Assembly: GCF_000265295.1 (NCBI RefSeq)
Contig: NC_018002.1
Coordinates: 62,001 to 126,000 of the forward strand
Length of the DNA: 64,000 nucleotides
Origin: Sulfurospirillum barnesii SES-3
GTDB taxonomy: Bacteria; Campylobacterota; Campylobacteria; Campylobacterales; Sulfurospirillaceae
Direction: 5' to 3'
Part shown: positions 17,816-27,462 of the stretch, piece by piece
How the letters are laid out: each line of letters starts with the position of its first letter
How positions within the stretch are numbered: position 1 is the first letter of the stretch
Translations under genes and position numbers: made by a program
Notes under the pieces: generated by a model
Seen by the model: the letters and a program-made list of their open reading frames with translations, nothing else
The model's database searches: none
Told to the model about the DNA's origin: nothing

Positions 17816-19558
17816 ATGGACATTAGCACGGCTTCTTTGCTCGCCAATCAGATTCAAACACTTGATCCTAAAAAGGCAACCAAAGAGGGTATAACTAAAG
17901 TTCTTCAAGAACATGCCTCTGAACTTCCATTTTCACCATCAAATACGCAAACAAAAAGCGCACCCAGTAGTGCAGGTGAGGTGATGAGTACATTGTTAGG
18001 TGTTGCTGTTAGCGAAGTAAAATCTAAAAGTGCTATTTTTGAAATACTCAAAAGCCATCCTTTGTTTAAAAATATGGGAAATTTTGCTGAGGATATTAAA
18101 AATCTTCCTTCTTTAATTAAAGCAGATGCAGCCACAACAAAGCCACTTGCACTTTTAGAGATATTTTCCAAAAACATTCAAACAGCTGATGCTAAAACAA
18201 TACAACAGCAAGTCCAGCATTCAGGCATATTTTTTGAGTCTAAATTGGCGCAAGAGGTGACACAAAAGGGAGTTTTAGTATCAGCAAAAGAGCTTTTTAC
18301 ACAAGTGCAAACCCATCTCAAAGAGACCCATATTAATCCCACAAGCCTTAGAGACATAACCACAACATTGGAGCAATTAAGTTCAGCCTCATCTTTCTCG
18401 ACAAAAGAGGCACAAGAAGGGTTAAAGCGTTTACTTGAGCTGTTTAGGAGCAGCGTGAAGCAAGAACTTGCATCTTCTCCTGTGGGTCTATTTAAAGAGG
18501 CATATGCCAATGTTCAAAAAATAGAATATGCCATCAAACAGATGGATTTAATCAATTCAAAAGTAGAAAATTATCCACCTTCAATGCAAGTAGAGCAGCA
18601 TTTTAGTACGCAAGTCAAAGTGATTTTAGAATTATTGAAAGAGCAGTTGCCTGCATTACAGCTAAAAGAACTGCAACCTCATATCGACCAGCTTTTAGCG
18701 AAAGAGTCCCTTTTAAAAGGCTCTCTTGAGCCACCAATGACCTTAAACAAAGACGCTTTAGTCCAAGCCACACCAGAGGCGATTACGCAAGCCACGGAAG
18801 CTATAGCCCAAGCAAGGACTTCTCAAATCTATTCCTCACCAACCAAGCCTCCTGAAACAGTCGAAGAGGCTCTTAAAATGGTTGCAAATCGCATTAAAGC
18901 GCAGATTGAATTGCTTGAGCCTACGAATATTAAGCAAGCTGATTTTGTCGATAAAAGCAAGGTTTTAGAACAAAAAATTCATGAATTTATTAAACCTGAA
19001 CTTTTTGTGGGAAAAGCCATGGCTCAAAAACTCTCTTTGGATCCTACTGATGTGGAATTGCTAAGCGATATGAAGGGGGTGCTTACCAAACTCAATCACT
19101 CACTTTCACTCTCAGGGCAAAATAAAGAAGCCCTTGAGATTACCAATCGCTTGCTTGCCCAAATTGAGTATCATCAGTTAGTCTCTTATGTGAGTAGTTC
19201 AACGCACTTGTATATTCCCTTTAGTTGGGATGGGCTTAAAGGTGGCTCCATGATGATGAAAAAGAGCAATGATGAACAATTCCATTGTCAAATTGATTTG
19301 GATTTAGAGGTGTATGGCAAGTTAAATATGATGTTAGTCCTCTCTAATGAAAAATACATTGACGTCACAATTGCCACACAGAAAAAGGAGTTTAGTGATA
19401 AGCTAACGGAAAATCTTTCACTTTTAAAAAGAGCTTTCAATGAGGTAGGATTAATCACAGGGAGTGTCAAAATGTTAGAATATAAAGATGTTGAACGAGT
19501 CAAAAATGACTACTTTCAAGGCGATACACTTGAATTTGGGATTAATATTAGCATATGA
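17816..19558 (+). CDS. FliK-like flagellar hook-length control protein (putative)
   Basis: The 580-residue protein begins MDISTASLLANQIQTL after AAGG; an upstream frame from 17738 overlaps rarA and is unlikely. Most of it is a Ser/Thr/Gln/Lys-rich, weakly conserved, probably extended region. The last 100 or so residues (YIPFSWDGLKGGSM, LDLEVYGKLNMMLVLS, LKRAFNEVGL) follow the pattern of the FliK C-terminal substrate-specificity domain. The next gene encodes an FlhB C-terminal homologue, and FlhB's C-terminal domain is FliK's known partner. The two overlap by 4 bp. A true hook-length ruler or a FliK paralogue are both possible. Confidence 0.62.
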   Translation: MDISTASLLANQIQTLDPKKATKEGITKVLQEHASELPFSPSNTQTKSAPSSAGEVMSTLLGVAVSEVKSKSAIFEILKSHPLFKNMGNFAEDIKNLPSLIKADAATTKPLALLEIFSKNIQTADAKTIQQQVQHSGIFFESKLAQEVTQKGVLVSAKELFTQVQTHLKETHINPTSLRDITTTLEQLSSASSFSTKEAQEGLKRLLELFRSSVKQELASSPVGLFKEAYANVQKIEYAIKQMDLINSKVENYPPSMQVEQHFSTQVKVILELLKEQLPALQLKELQPHIDQLLAKESLLKGSLEPPMTLNKDALVQATPEAITQATEAIAQARTSQIYSSPTKPPETVEEALKMVANRIKAQIELLEPTNIKQADFVDKSKVLEQKIHEFIKPELFVGKAMAQKLSLDPTDVELLSDMKGVLTKLNHSLSLSGQNKEALEITNRLLAQIEYHQLVSYVSSSTHLYIPFSWDGLKGGSMMMKKSNDEQFHCQIDLDLEVYGKLNMMLVLSNEKYIDVTIATQKKEFSDKLTENLSLLKRAFNEVGLITGSVKMLEYKDVERVKNDYFQGDTLEFGINISI

Positions 19559-19833
19559 GTAACATAGCCCCTAAAACACAAAAAGCGGTTGCGCTTAAAT
19601 ACGACAAAGAAAAACAAGGGGCACCAAAAGTTGTCGCTTCGGGTAAGGGAGAAGTGGCAAATAATATCATTAAGCTTGCACGTGAACATGATATTTTTAT
19701 CAAAAAAGATGCTGATTTGGTTGAGCTTCTCTCCAAGATTGAAATCAACAAAGAGATTCCGCCCATGCTCTATAAAGCCGTAGCGGAAGTCTTTAGTTTT
19801 ATCTATAAAATTACCAACGATAAACGCCAATAA
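19555..19833 (+). CDS. FlhB C-terminal-domain homologue (FlhX-like)
   Basis: The 92-residue protein resembles only the cytoplasmic domain of the flagellar export switch FlhB (VALKYDKEKQGAPKVVASG, EIPPMLYKAVAEVFSFIYK). The autocleavage motif NPTH that should precede VALKY is missing; the ORF starts almost exactly where cleaved FlhB begins. Campylobacter has a similar short gene called FlhX. The likely role is in export specificity with the FliK-like protein just upstream (4 bp overlap). It ends the long rsmA operon, before a palindromic terminator. Confidence 0.8.
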   Translation: MSNIAPKTQKAVALKYDKEKQGAPKVVASGKGEVANNIIKLAREHDIFIKKDADLVELLSKIEINKEIPPMLYKAVAEVFSFIYKITNDKRQ

Positions 19834-19851
19834 TCTTTACATGTAAAGATT
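19832..19851. terminator. Palindrome between convergent genes, terminator-like
   Basis: AATC, TTTACATGTAAA (19836-19847) and GATT form a 20-bp perfect palindrome between the FlhX-like gene and the convergent ydcF-like gene. It has no long T-run, so termination is less sure than at 9394-9421. Confidence 0.5.
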
Positions 19852-20635
19852 AAATCCCCCGCAGTTGTAGACTCAAAAGCCCTGCATATTCGTGCAAAGC
19901 AATGTAACTTTTATGCAAAGCATGTGCGCTAGGAAGGTAATCCCAACCGTCTTTTGCTCGATGATTGATTTTAAAATTGGTCGCTGCGGGGATGACGTTA
20001 AAGCCAAAATACTCATAAAGCTTTGTAGCACGTCTCATATGGTATGCTGAGGTAACAAGGTAAATGGTTGGTTTATTCACTCCTGCTTTTTCAAACGCCA
20101 TTTTACTAAACTGTGCATTTTGGTAGGTATCAAGACTTTTGTCCTCTACATGTAAAGAAAACTCTTTGCTTGCAAGGTTTTTAGAGCTAGGTGTGGGAAT
20201 TTCAAGATAGGTTTTAAGCTCTTTAAGGCTCTGTAAAAACGCATCGCTTTCTAAATACGCTTTATACATCCCTCCCCCGCTAAACAAAAGGGGAATGTGA
20301 TGGGATTTTGCGACCATTAACCCCCACATCATTCGTTTGTAGGCATCACTGCTAAGGGGTAAATTGGCAACACCTTGTGTATGCCCTCCTCCTAAGACAA
20401 TCACTGCATCGACTGGCATTTCTAGGAGTGCTTGATTAAAGGGCTCTTCTAGGGGGCGCAAGAGCCAATCGGCAACGTATATATTACTCAAAAGATAAAA
20501 TAAAATGGCATTTGCACAAAAGAAAAGACGAAAACGTCGTGCATAAATGGAGGCGAAAAAGAAAAGAAGAATAAACATACCTGGTGGTAACACCAGATAT
20601 GTAAAGAGTTTTGAGAGAATGTAGAGGCTACTCAT
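19850..20635 (-). CDS. YdcF/ElyC-family (DUF218) membrane protein
   Basis: The 261-residue protein has two hydrophobic segments at the N-terminus (about residues 8-30 and 35-50) and a DUF218 domain (AVIVLGGGHTQGVANLPL, LLFSGGGMY, TYQNAQFSKMAFEKAG, LVTSAYHMRRA). ElyC of E. coli, in the same family, supports envelope peptidoglycan and lipid-carrier metabolism; the role here is not known. Its start overlaps the purM stop by 1 bp. A TACATGTA copy at 20147-20154 is read LHV. Confidence 0.85.
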   Translation of the reverse strand: MSSLYILSKLFTYLVLPPGMFILLFFFASIYARRFRLFFCANAILFYLLSNIYVADWLLRPLEEPFNQALLEMPVDAVIVLGGGHTQGVANLPLSSDAYKRMMWGLMVAKSHHIPLLFSGGGMYKAYLESDAFLQSLKELKTYLEIPTPSSKNLASKEFSLHVEDKSLDTYQNAQFSKMAFEKAGVNKPTIYLVTSAYHMRRATKLYEYFGFNVIPAATNFKINHRAKDGWDYLPSAHALHKSYIALHEYAGLLSLQLRGI

Positions 20636-21630
20636 TAGAGCATAATGGCGCTGCGCTCACCCTCTGCAAGTTCACCGATGACATAGCCATCGCTATTTTG
20701 TAAGATGGCATCCACATTTTCAGGACTTACCACTAAAATCATGCCCACACCCATGTTAAACGTACGGTGCATTTCACTCTCTTCAACGTATTGGCTCATA
20801 AAATCAAAAATTGGAAGAGTTTTGATTTTAGATTTGTAGACACGTGCTTGTAAGCCCTCAGGTAAGACACGAGGTAAGTTTTCGACAATACCACCACCTG
20901 TAATGTGCGCTAAAGCGTTAATGTTCTCTTTAAGCGCTTTAAACAGCTTCACGTAGATGCGTGTGGGTGTTAAAAGGGTTTCGATGAGGGGTTTCCCGTT
21001 AAATTCGGTTTCGAAGGTGTAGCCTAATTTATCAAAAAAGATTTTACGTACCAGTGAAAAACCATTGGAATGGACACCTGAACTTGGAAGTGCTATGAGA
21101 ACATCACCTGCTTTGACGTGGGGAAGACGGTTCATTTCATCCTTCTCAGCAATACCAACAGCAAAACCCGCAAGATCAAAATCTTTACCGTGGTACATGC
21201 CTGGCATTTCAGCAGTTTCGCCACCAATCAATGAACATTCTGCTTGAATACAGCCCTCAGCGATACCTTTAACGATATTCACAGAAGCGTCAATCTCAAG
21301 TTTGCTCATCGCATAATAATCCAAAAAGAAAAGCGGTGTTCCAAAGTTACAAATCAAATCATTGGCGCACATTGCCACCAAATCAATACCAACGGTATCG
21401 TAAATACCTGAATCAATCGCCAGTTTAAGTTTTGTGCCAACACCATCGGTTGCGCCTAAAATGACAGGTTTTTTATACCCCTCTGGTAGCTCATACGCAC
21501 CTGCAAATGAACCAATGCCTCCAATGACATTTTTATCAAAGGTAGATTTTACAAGGGGTTTAATATTTTCGACAAATTGGTTTCCTGCGTCTATATCGAC
21601 ACCAGCGTCTTTGTAGCTGACTGTACTCAT
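20635..21630 (-). CDS. purM: Phosphoribosylformylglycinamidine cyclo-ligase
   Basis: PurM makes aminoimidazole ribonucleotide in purine synthesis. The 331-residue protein has YKDAGVDIDAGN at the start, ATDGVGTKLKLA near residue 60, GGETAEMPGMY near residue 137, and AHITGGGIVENLPRVLP near residue 241, all family signatures. The gene diverges from coaE. It is followed by the ydcF-like gene with a 1 bp overlap. Confidence 0.95.
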   Translation of the reverse strand: MSTVSYKDAGVDIDAGNQFVENIKPLVKSTFDKNVIGGIGSFAGAYELPEGYKKPVILGATDGVGTKLKLAIDSGIYDTVGIDLVAMCANDLICNFGTPLFFLDYYAMSKLEIDASVNIVKGIAEGCIQAECSLIGGETAEMPGMYHGKDFDLAGFAVGIAEKDEMNRLPHVKAGDVLIALPSSGVHSNGFSLVRKIFFDKLGYTFETEFNGKPLIETLLTPTRIYVKLFKALKENINALAHITGGGIVENLPRVLPEGLQARVYKSKIKTLPIFDFMSQYVEESEMHRTFNMGVGMILVVSPENVDAILQNSDGYVIGELAEGERSAIML

Positions 21631-21687
21631 GCATAAGCCTTTAGAGGGATTGTTTAATAGATTTTAACAAAAGTATGTTAAAATCGT

Positions 21688-21695
21688 TATAAAAT
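21688..21695 (+). promoter_or_regulatory. Putative -10 region of coaE-dapF operon
   Basis: TATAAAAT lies 25-32 bp before the coaE ATG in the purM/coaE divergent gap. No clear -35 box. Confidence 0.35.
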
Positions 21696-21719
21696 ACAAC
21701 GTAAGGCAGTCTGATTACT

Positions 21720-22325
21720 ATGGCATATGAACACGCAATTGTCCTTACGGGCAGTATTGGAACGGGTAAAAGTACCGTCTCGACATTGTTGCAAAATCAT
21801 GGTTTTGATGTAATTGATGCGGACACTATTTCAAAAGAGATTTTACCTTTACATGTAAACGAGGTAAGAGAACTTTTTGGCGAGGGTGTCATTGTTGATG
21901 AAACTATCGATAGAAAAGCATTGGGTGCGATTATTTTTAACGATAAAAACGAGCGAGAGAAGCTAAATGCCTTAATGCGCCCTCTCATTCGTGAAGAGAT
22001 TTTAAAGCGCTCTGAAGTGCTTGAGCAAAAAGGGAAGCCTTACATCATTGACATTCCGCTCTATTATGAGAGTGAGGGGTATGATTGTAAATTGGTGGTG
22101 GTGGTGTATGCGCCCGTTGAAGTACAACGCAAGCGTTTAATGCAGAGGGAAAATTTTACTAAAGAAGAGGCTCAAAAACGTATCGATGCACAAATTAGCA
22201 TTGAAGAGAAGAAAATCTTAGCCGATTTTCTCATTAATAACTCGTTTGACAGAGCATTTTTACAGAGCGAGATTGAAAAATTTATACACTATGTACGGGG
22301 AAGATATGCAAATTGCAAAATATAA
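21720..22325 (+). CDS. coaE: Dephospho-CoA kinase
   Basis: CoaE phosphorylates dephospho-CoA in the last step of coenzyme A synthesis. The 201-residue protein has the P-loop GSIGTGKST near residue 12, VIDADTISKE near residue 33 and IDIPLYYES near residue 105. It overlaps dapF by 20 bp. A full TTTACATGTAAA copy at 21848-21859 lies inside the gene and is read LHV. Confidence 0.95.
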   Translation: MAYEHAIVLTGSIGTGKSTVSTLLQNHGFDVIDADTISKEILPLHVNEVRELFGEGVIVDETIDRKALGAIIFNDKNEREKLNALMRPLIREEILKRSEVLEQKGKPYIIDIPLYYESEGYDCKLVVVVYAPVEVQRKRLMQRENFTKEEAQKRIDAQISIEEKKILADFLINNSFDRAFLQSEIEKFIHYVRGRYANCKI

Positions 22326-23049
22326 TGCCAGTGGAAACGACTTTGTCATTTTTCACACTTTTTATGAGTTAGATAGAAGCAAACTCGCTCAAGAGTTATG
22401 CCACAGGCAAAAAGGTGTGGGTGCAGATGGTCTCATTGTATTGCTTCCACAGGGCGAATACGATTTTAAATGGCAATTTTATAACAGTGATGGCTCTGTT
22501 GCTTCCATGTGTGGAAATGGCACAAGAGCCTGTGCGCATTACGCCTATACGCAAGGATTAGCACCAAAACAGATGCGTTTTTTAACAGGAGCAGGCGTCA
22601 TTCAATCCGAAGTCATAGGAAGTGTTGTGGAGACAGAATTGACCACACCTAAGGTGCTAAGTGAATCCTTTGAAGAAAATGGGCTAACCTGGCATTTTTG
22701 TGATACAGGTGTGCCTCATTTGGTCACCTTTGTGGAGGATGTTGCTTTGTTTGATAAAATGATTGCACGTCAAATGCGTTACAAATACAATGCAAATGTC
22801 AATTACGCCATGCTCGAAGAAAATGCTTTACATGTAAGAACGTATGAACGGGGTGTTGAGGATGAAACCTTAGCCTGCGGCACAGGTATGGCAGCATGTT
22901 TTTACAGTGCGTATCGACAAAAGCGTGTGGGGCAAAATGCGAAGGTATATCCAAGGAGTGGCGAAGAGCTTTTTATGCGCATAGAAGATCAAACACTTTT
23001 CTTTAAAGGAGCGGTGCAGAAGGTCTTTGAAACGGTGTGGGAACACTAA
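22306..23049 (+). CDS. dapF: Diaminopimelate epimerase
   Basis: DapF converts LL- to meso-diaminopimelate for lysine and peptidoglycan. The 247-residue protein starts MQIAKYNASGNDF after GGGGAAG; a longer frame from 22246 lies inside coaE and does not match the family. The two catalytic cysteines are visible in MCGNGTRACAHYAY and ETLACGTGMAA. It overlaps coaE by 20 bp and the next gene by about 23 bp. A palindrome copy at 22827-22838 is read LHV. Confidence 0.94.
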   Translation: MQIAKYNASGNDFVIFHTFYELDRSKLAQELCHRQKGVGADGLIVLLPQGEYDFKWQFYNSDGSVASMCGNGTRACAHYAYTQGLAPKQMRFLTGAGVIQSEVIGSVVETELTTPKVLSESFEENGLTWHFCDTGVPHLVTFVEDVALFDKMIARQMRYKYNANVNYAMLEENALHVRTYERGVEDETLACGTGMAACFYSAYRQKRVGQNAKVYPRSGEELFMRIEDQTLFFKGAVQKVFETVWEH

Positions 23050-23773
23050 CTTCGTGAGGTTCTTCTCTACATTACTTATCGCCTCTTGTGTATTTTGTGC
23101 AAGCCATATATACGCAGGAGGTTTTTCTACAGAATATTATCAAATAGAAGACAGCACACAACAAAAAGAGGAATTTATTCGCCAAATGAAAAGTTTGGTA
23201 GATAAAGGCAATGATGATATTCGTAAAGATCGAGAGTTTATACGAGACTTTTTTGCCAAAGCAATGCCTGATGCATTTCGTGGACTAAATTATAAAAATG
23301 TGGGGTATTTGATTTCGCTTAGAAATAAATACGGTGTTGAAAATTTATTTGATAGAGATGAGTATTATAAGCGTATTGATGTTATCCCTACTTCTTTAGC
23401 CCTTGCTCAAGCCGCACTTGAAAGTGGATGGGGGAAGAGTAGGTTTGCACGAGAAGCCAATAACCTTTTTGGTCACTGGACCTATTCGGGTGTGGGATTA
23501 ATGCCACAAAATAGGGCCATTGGTAAAACACATATGATTCGTATCTTTGGAACGCTTCAAAAATCAGTCAATTCGTATATGTTGAATCTTAATACCAATG
23601 AAGCATATAGCCTTTTTAGAGAAAAACGCTACAAAGCACGTGAGAGTGATAAAAAATTTGGTGGAATGGAAGCCGCTTCAACGATGATTAATTATTCTGA
23701 ACGGAAAGAAGAGTATATTAAAATGCTAAAAGAGATGATTATTCAAAACAATCTTCTTCTTTACGATACATAA
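23027..23773 (+). CDS. Exported Bax-like glucosaminidase-domain protein
   Basis: The 248-residue protein has a hydrophobic signal-like segment near residues 10-30 (FSTLLIASCVFCASHIYAGG), so it is probably exported. The rest resembles Bax/FlgJ-type N-acetylglucosaminidases: TSLALAQAALESGWGKSRFAREANNLFGHW has the catalytic-type Glu in ALESGWG. It likely trims peptidoglycan. The TTG at 23027 follows AGAAGG and overlaps dapF; a GTG at 23054 would give a shorter signal peptide. The operon order coaE-dapF-this gene links it to cell-wall supply. Confidence 0.8.
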   Translation: MKRCGNTNFVRFFSTLLIASCVFCASHIYAGGFSTEYYQIEDSTQQKEEFIRQMKSLVDKGNDDIRKDREFIRDFFAKAMPDAFRGLNYKNVGYLISLRNKYGVENLFDRDEYYKRIDVIPTSLALAQAALESGWGKSRFAREANNLFGHWTYSGVGLMPQNRAIGKTHMIRIFGTLQKSVNSYMLNLNTNEAYSLFREKRYKARESDKKFGGMEAASTMINYSERKEEYIKMLKEMIIQNNLLLYDT

Positions 23774-23774
23774 A

Positions 23775-24842
23775 TTAAAGGTTTGCTTCTTTCATGAGTT
23801 CTGCTTGATAGTGTGCAATAATCGGATCAATGAGCTCATCATAAAGTCCACCTTCCATAATCGCATCCAAACGGTACAGTGTTAACCCTACCCTATGATC
23901 TGTCATCCGATTTTGTGGATAATTATAGGTACGAATACGAGCACTTCTATCCCCTGAGCCCACTTGTTGTTTTCGTGCTTCACTCTCTTTGGCATTACGT
24001 TCTTGCATTTGCATATCGTAGAGTTTTGCTTTGAGAATTTTCATTGCGGCATCTTTATTTTTATGCTGTGATTTTCCATCTTGATTCACAACAACAATAC
24101 CTGAAGGTAAGTGGGTAATACGTACAGCACTATCGGTGGTATTGACCGATTGTCCACCGTTTCCAGAAGAGCGCATTACATCAATTTTTAAATCTTTTTC
24201 TGCAATGTCAATTTCAACATCATCGACTTCTGGCATAACAGCAACCGTAACGGCTGAGGTATGTACTCTGCCTTGCGATTCTGTTAAAGGAACACGTTGT
24301 ACACGGTGAACACCACCTTCATATTTCAGGCGTGAAAAAGCCCCCTGCCCTTTAATTAAAGCAATAACCTCTTTGTACCCATTTAAAACACCTTCGCTTA
24401 AAGAGACAACCTCAACTTTCCATCCACGGTTTTCTGCATAACGTAAATAGGATTTAAAAAGATCCGCTGCAAAGATAGCTGCTTCATCACCACCTGTGCC
24501 CGCACGAATTTCTAAAAAGATATTGCGATCATCGTTGGGGTCTGTCGGTAAGAGAAGCAGTTTTATCTCTTCTTCGAGTGTTTCTTTGTGTGGTTCAAGC
24601 GTTTTAAGCTCTTCTTTTGCAAGTTCACCTAACTCTTCATCATCTAAGAGAAGTTTATTTTCTTCAATTTGTTCTAATGTAGAGAGATATTCAAGTGTTT
24701 TATCTTTAATGGCTTCTAAATTGGACTGTTCTTTAGAAAGCGCTGTCATTTTTTTAATATCGTTGGTAATATTAGGATCACTAAGCAGTGATGTCAATTC
24801 ATTGTAACGATCTAAAAATGGGAGAAGTTTTTCTTTTAACAT
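23775..24842 (-). CDS. prfA: Peptide chain release factor 1
   Basis: RF1 ends translation at UAA and UAG. The 355-residue protein has the GGQ motif in [20 protein letters not shown] near residue 228 and an [16 protein letters not shown] tail segment. The PxT anticodon-recognising region is around residue 185 (VPLTESQGR). It is encoded 34 bp after rpsT on the same strand, an order common in Campylobacterota. Confidence 0.95.
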   Translation of the reverse strand: MLKEKLLPFLDRYNELTSLLSDPNITNDIKKMTALSKEQSNLEAIKDKTLEYLSTLEQIEENKLLLDDEELGELAKEELKTLEPHKETLEEEIKLLLLPTDPNDDRNIFLEIRAGTGGDEAAIFAADLFKSYLRYAENRGWKVEVVSLSEGVLNGYKEVIALIKGQGAFSRLKYEGGVHRVQRVPLTESQGRVHTSAVTVAVMPEVDDVEIDIAEKDLKIDVMRSSGNGGQSVNTTDSAVRITHLPSGIVVVNQDGKSQHKNKDAAMKILKAKLYDMQMQERNAKESEARKQQVGSGDRSARIRTYNYPQNRMTDHRVGLTLYRLDAIMEGGLYDELIDPIIAHYQAELMKEANL

Positions 24843-24876
24843 AAAAGGAGACTAAAAAGGAGGATGTTGCCGCAAA

Positions 24877-25152
24877 TTATGCAGCAACAGTACCTAGTGT
24901 ATTAACAAGTTGTGCCAATCTACTTACACGGCGTGCAGCAGTATTTTTAGGTAAAATACCCTTTGTTGAGTAAGAGTGGAAACTTTTATTGACATTTTTT
25001 AACGCAAGAGTAGCCGCTACTTGGTCGCCTGCCTCAACAGCTTCTTTAACAGCTTTTGTAAGATTTTTGATTCTAGTTTTATAAAATCTATTTCTTTCTG
25101 TGCGTTTTTTAGTTTGTCTAATACGCTTTTCTGCTGACTTATGGTTTGCCAT
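24877..25152 (-). CDS. rpsT: Small ribosomal subunit protein bS20
   Basis: The 91-residue basic protein starts [21 protein letters not shown], typical of S20, which binds the 16S rRNA 5' domain. An in-frame start at 25167 (five residues earlier) contains the AAAGG ribosome-binding site, so the ATG at 25152 is preferred. It is followed by prfA. Confidence 0.95.
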   Translation of the reverse strand: MANHKSAEKRIRQTKKRTERNRFYKTRIKNLTKAVKEAVEAGDQVAATLALKNVNKSFHSYSTKGILPKNTAARRVSRLAQLVNTLGTVAA

Positions 25153-25259
25153 AGATAAGCCTTTCATTATTTAAATTTAGGCGTAGATTATATAAAAATA
25201 AATATTAAATCTAACTTATTTTAAGGGCATTTTAAAATAAACTTTTTTAAAAAGAGGGC

Positions 25260-26441
25260 TTAATGCTTTTCTTTTGAAAACCATTGGCGTAAAAAACTTT
25301 TTTCTTCTCCATAATACGCAAAATAAAATTCATAAATGTTATTTGCAAGGTATTCTAAATGCTCATGAGCATTGTCATCCCCCGCAAATAAATAAATGTC
25401 GTTTTGTTCCAAGTTCGTATTCCAATCAGGCAGTAACTCAATCTCTTTATGCCGAATACGCATTAATGGAATAAGGTTGTTTGTGAAATTTCTATCTTTC
25501 AATGAGGTTCTTAAAAGAGAGAGCGGTAGATTTAATGTGGAACAATGCTTACTTAATATGAACGCTTGTTGAGAGTCAATTTTAAGGGTAAAGAGTTTTG
25601 GGTGAAGATCAATAGCCAGTAACTGTTTTATAAGAGTTGTAACGTGGATTTCATCGAGTGCATGGATATTTTTAATAAAAATATCCAAGGCAGGATTTAA
25701 AATGGCATTAATGGTTTTATTGATCAGCACTTTTGCAGGAATAAAAATGGTATCAATATTTGAGCTTTCAAAAATAGAAAAATCTTCCAGTTCATTTTCT
25801 CTTGCAATTGTGACAATATGAGGGTTGAGTTTTTTTGCTGTTGCTAGGATAGAAAGGTTGGTGGTATCATCATTGGTTCCAGCAATAATGGCAACACAGG
25901 TATCAATACCTAGGGCTTTAAGCATCTCTTTGTCGTCGCCATCACCGATTAAGACTTTTGGCTGATTTTGAAAGGTGAACTGTTCTTTCATTTTTGGATT
26001 GATTTCAGCAAAGGAAATTTCAAAATTATTGTGTTTTAGTACTTCATAAATACTTTTGCCCATACGACCGTATCCACAAACGATGTATTTACCATGAGGG
26101 AGATGCAGGGGTGGGTCATAGAGGTTACATAGGCCATAGATCCATCTTACCACTTTAAGTGTGTTGGGGTTATTTATTGCCATATGCATATGTTCTGCAA
26201 TAATATCAAAGGGATTTTCAATAATTTGAACACCAATATCCATCAGATTTTCGGTTTGGTTTTTGGTGGTTGATTTAATTGCCATGGTGATATTTGGATT
26301 GAGAACTTTTGAGGTGAGTGCGATACGAAGATTGAGTGCATCGTTTTCGAAAAGACTTACGATCGCCTTACAATAAGGAGATTTTATACCTGCCATTTCT
26401 AAGGCATCGGGGTTATGAACATCCGCATTTAAACAATACAC
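25260..26441 (-). pseudogene. K+ channel protein, C-terminal RCK/TrkA part (downstream of frameshift)
   Basis: This 393-codon frame lacks a normal start; it opens inside the upstream frame. It reads through the end of a first TrkA-N domain, then a second Rossmann domain (KYIVCGYGRMGKSIYEVLK) and TrkA-C-like tail segments. Joined to 26413-26955 it would make one channel of about 560 residues. The frames separate at a run of six C on the coding strand (26443-26448); five would restore the reading frame. The defect may be a real mutation, a phase-variable tract or a sequencing error. Without the N-terminal membrane part this product would be a soluble regulator only. Confidence 0.75.
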
Positions 26442-26955
26442 AGGGGGGTGTAAAATTTTCTAATAAAAGATGGTTACGTTTTTCTTCTTCTTTCTCGATG
26501 ACTACGGAGCGTAAGCCAGACTCATTTGCTTTTTTGATGATTTCACTGGTGATGGAGTTGTATCCTAAAATGATAATATACCGCTCTTTCAGATAAGCGA
26601 TATTGCGTCTAAATTTTGCACGAGAAAATTCTTCTAAAAAGAGTTTGTCTTGTAGCAATGCCACCAAAGAGCCTAGACTGTAAAACCATCCAGTCACGGT
26701 TATAAAAATAGCAATAGAAACCCACATACGCTGAGGATACGTGAATGTAAAAGGCGTTTCACCAAATCCTATGGTTGTTGCAGTATAGCTTATAAAATAA
26801 AACGCATCAAAAATAGTTAATTGATAGGGATTTCCCTCGTTATCAACACCTTTAATCAGTAAAAGACCAATAATGGAAATAGTGTATGTAAGAATAATAA
26901 CCAAAAAAGGAGCGCGCATCCTTTGCAAAATAAGCCATAGCGAGCTATTTTTCAC
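26413..26955 (-). pseudogene. K+ channel protein, N-terminal pore part (upstream of frameshift)
   Basis: The 180-residue frame has two membrane segments (about residues 14-34 and 76-98) around a pore loop with the filter TATTIGFGETPF, then the start of an RCK domain (RYIIILGYNSITSEIIKKA). It runs out of frame after ENFTPP and stops 26 bp into the next frame. The companion frame 25260-26441 continues the same RCK domain (CLNADVHNPDALEMAGI). A +1 shift at the C6 run would fuse them. A programmed ribosomal shift is possible but not shown. The downstream minus-strand order of genes is otherwise ordinary. Confidence 0.75.
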
Positions 26956-26964
26956 GCAAACTCT

Positions 26965-27342
26965 TTAGCGTTTCGATTTGAGTGTGTCACCAATATAGAG
27001 CAATACACTCGTAATATTCGCAAGCAAAGCACCACCGCTAAGACTAATAATCACCGATGAAATTTCTTTATCGATGGCATAAGCATAGCTTGCAATTGTC
27101 CAAATGGATGCTGCTGCGATCAGTTGAATATCAGCAACGAAACTGCTGGCTAAAAGTACAGAGCCTAATTGTGTTTTATCACCAATTTTAAGTGTTGTTG
27201 CAATGATGTTCACAACAAGGGCAGCAAAAAGTTCATATTTACTGTGTACTTCTAAATCGGTTAAATCACCGTAAAAAAAACCAAAATTAAGCGTCATCGC
27301 TAAAATAATAAAAAAACCTGAAATCACTTTATCTAAATTCAT
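26965..27342 (-). CDS. Four-helix inner-membrane protein (DUF6394-like)
   Basis: The 125-residue protein begins MNLDKVISGFFIILAM and has four predicted membrane helices. The GTG at 27354 is part of the ribosome-binding region GTGAGGAAAACA, so ATG 27342 is the start. I recall this family (DUF6394) from Campylobacterota next to TrkA-type K+ channel genes, as here (9 bp before the channel gene), but no function is known. It is probably co-transcribed with the broken channel gene. Confidence 0.6.
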   Translation of the reverse strand: MNLDKVISGFFIILAMTLNFGFFYGDLTDLEVHSKYELFAALVVNIIATTLKIGDKTQLGSVLLASSFVADIQLIAAASIWTIASYAYAIDKEISSVIISLSGGALLANITSVLLYIGDTLKSKR

Positions 27343-27385
27343 TGTTTTCCTCACTGCTGTAAGATACTATGAGGCTATTATACCG

Positions 27386-27446
27386 TTTACATGTAAAGAT
27401 TAAAAAAGTTTTGTTACAATTTGGCTAAATTATCTTTACATGTAAA
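27386..27446. repeat. Pair of TTTACATGTAAA palindromes in the glmM upstream region
   Basis: Two perfect TTTACATGTAAA copies (27386-27397 and 27435-27446) lie 37 bp apart between the DUF6394-like gene and glmM. TACAAT near 27414-27419 between them may be the glmM -10 box. The second copy would be in the 5' untranslated region. Confidence 0.7.
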
Positions 27447-27462
27447 GAGAACAGGAAAAGAC

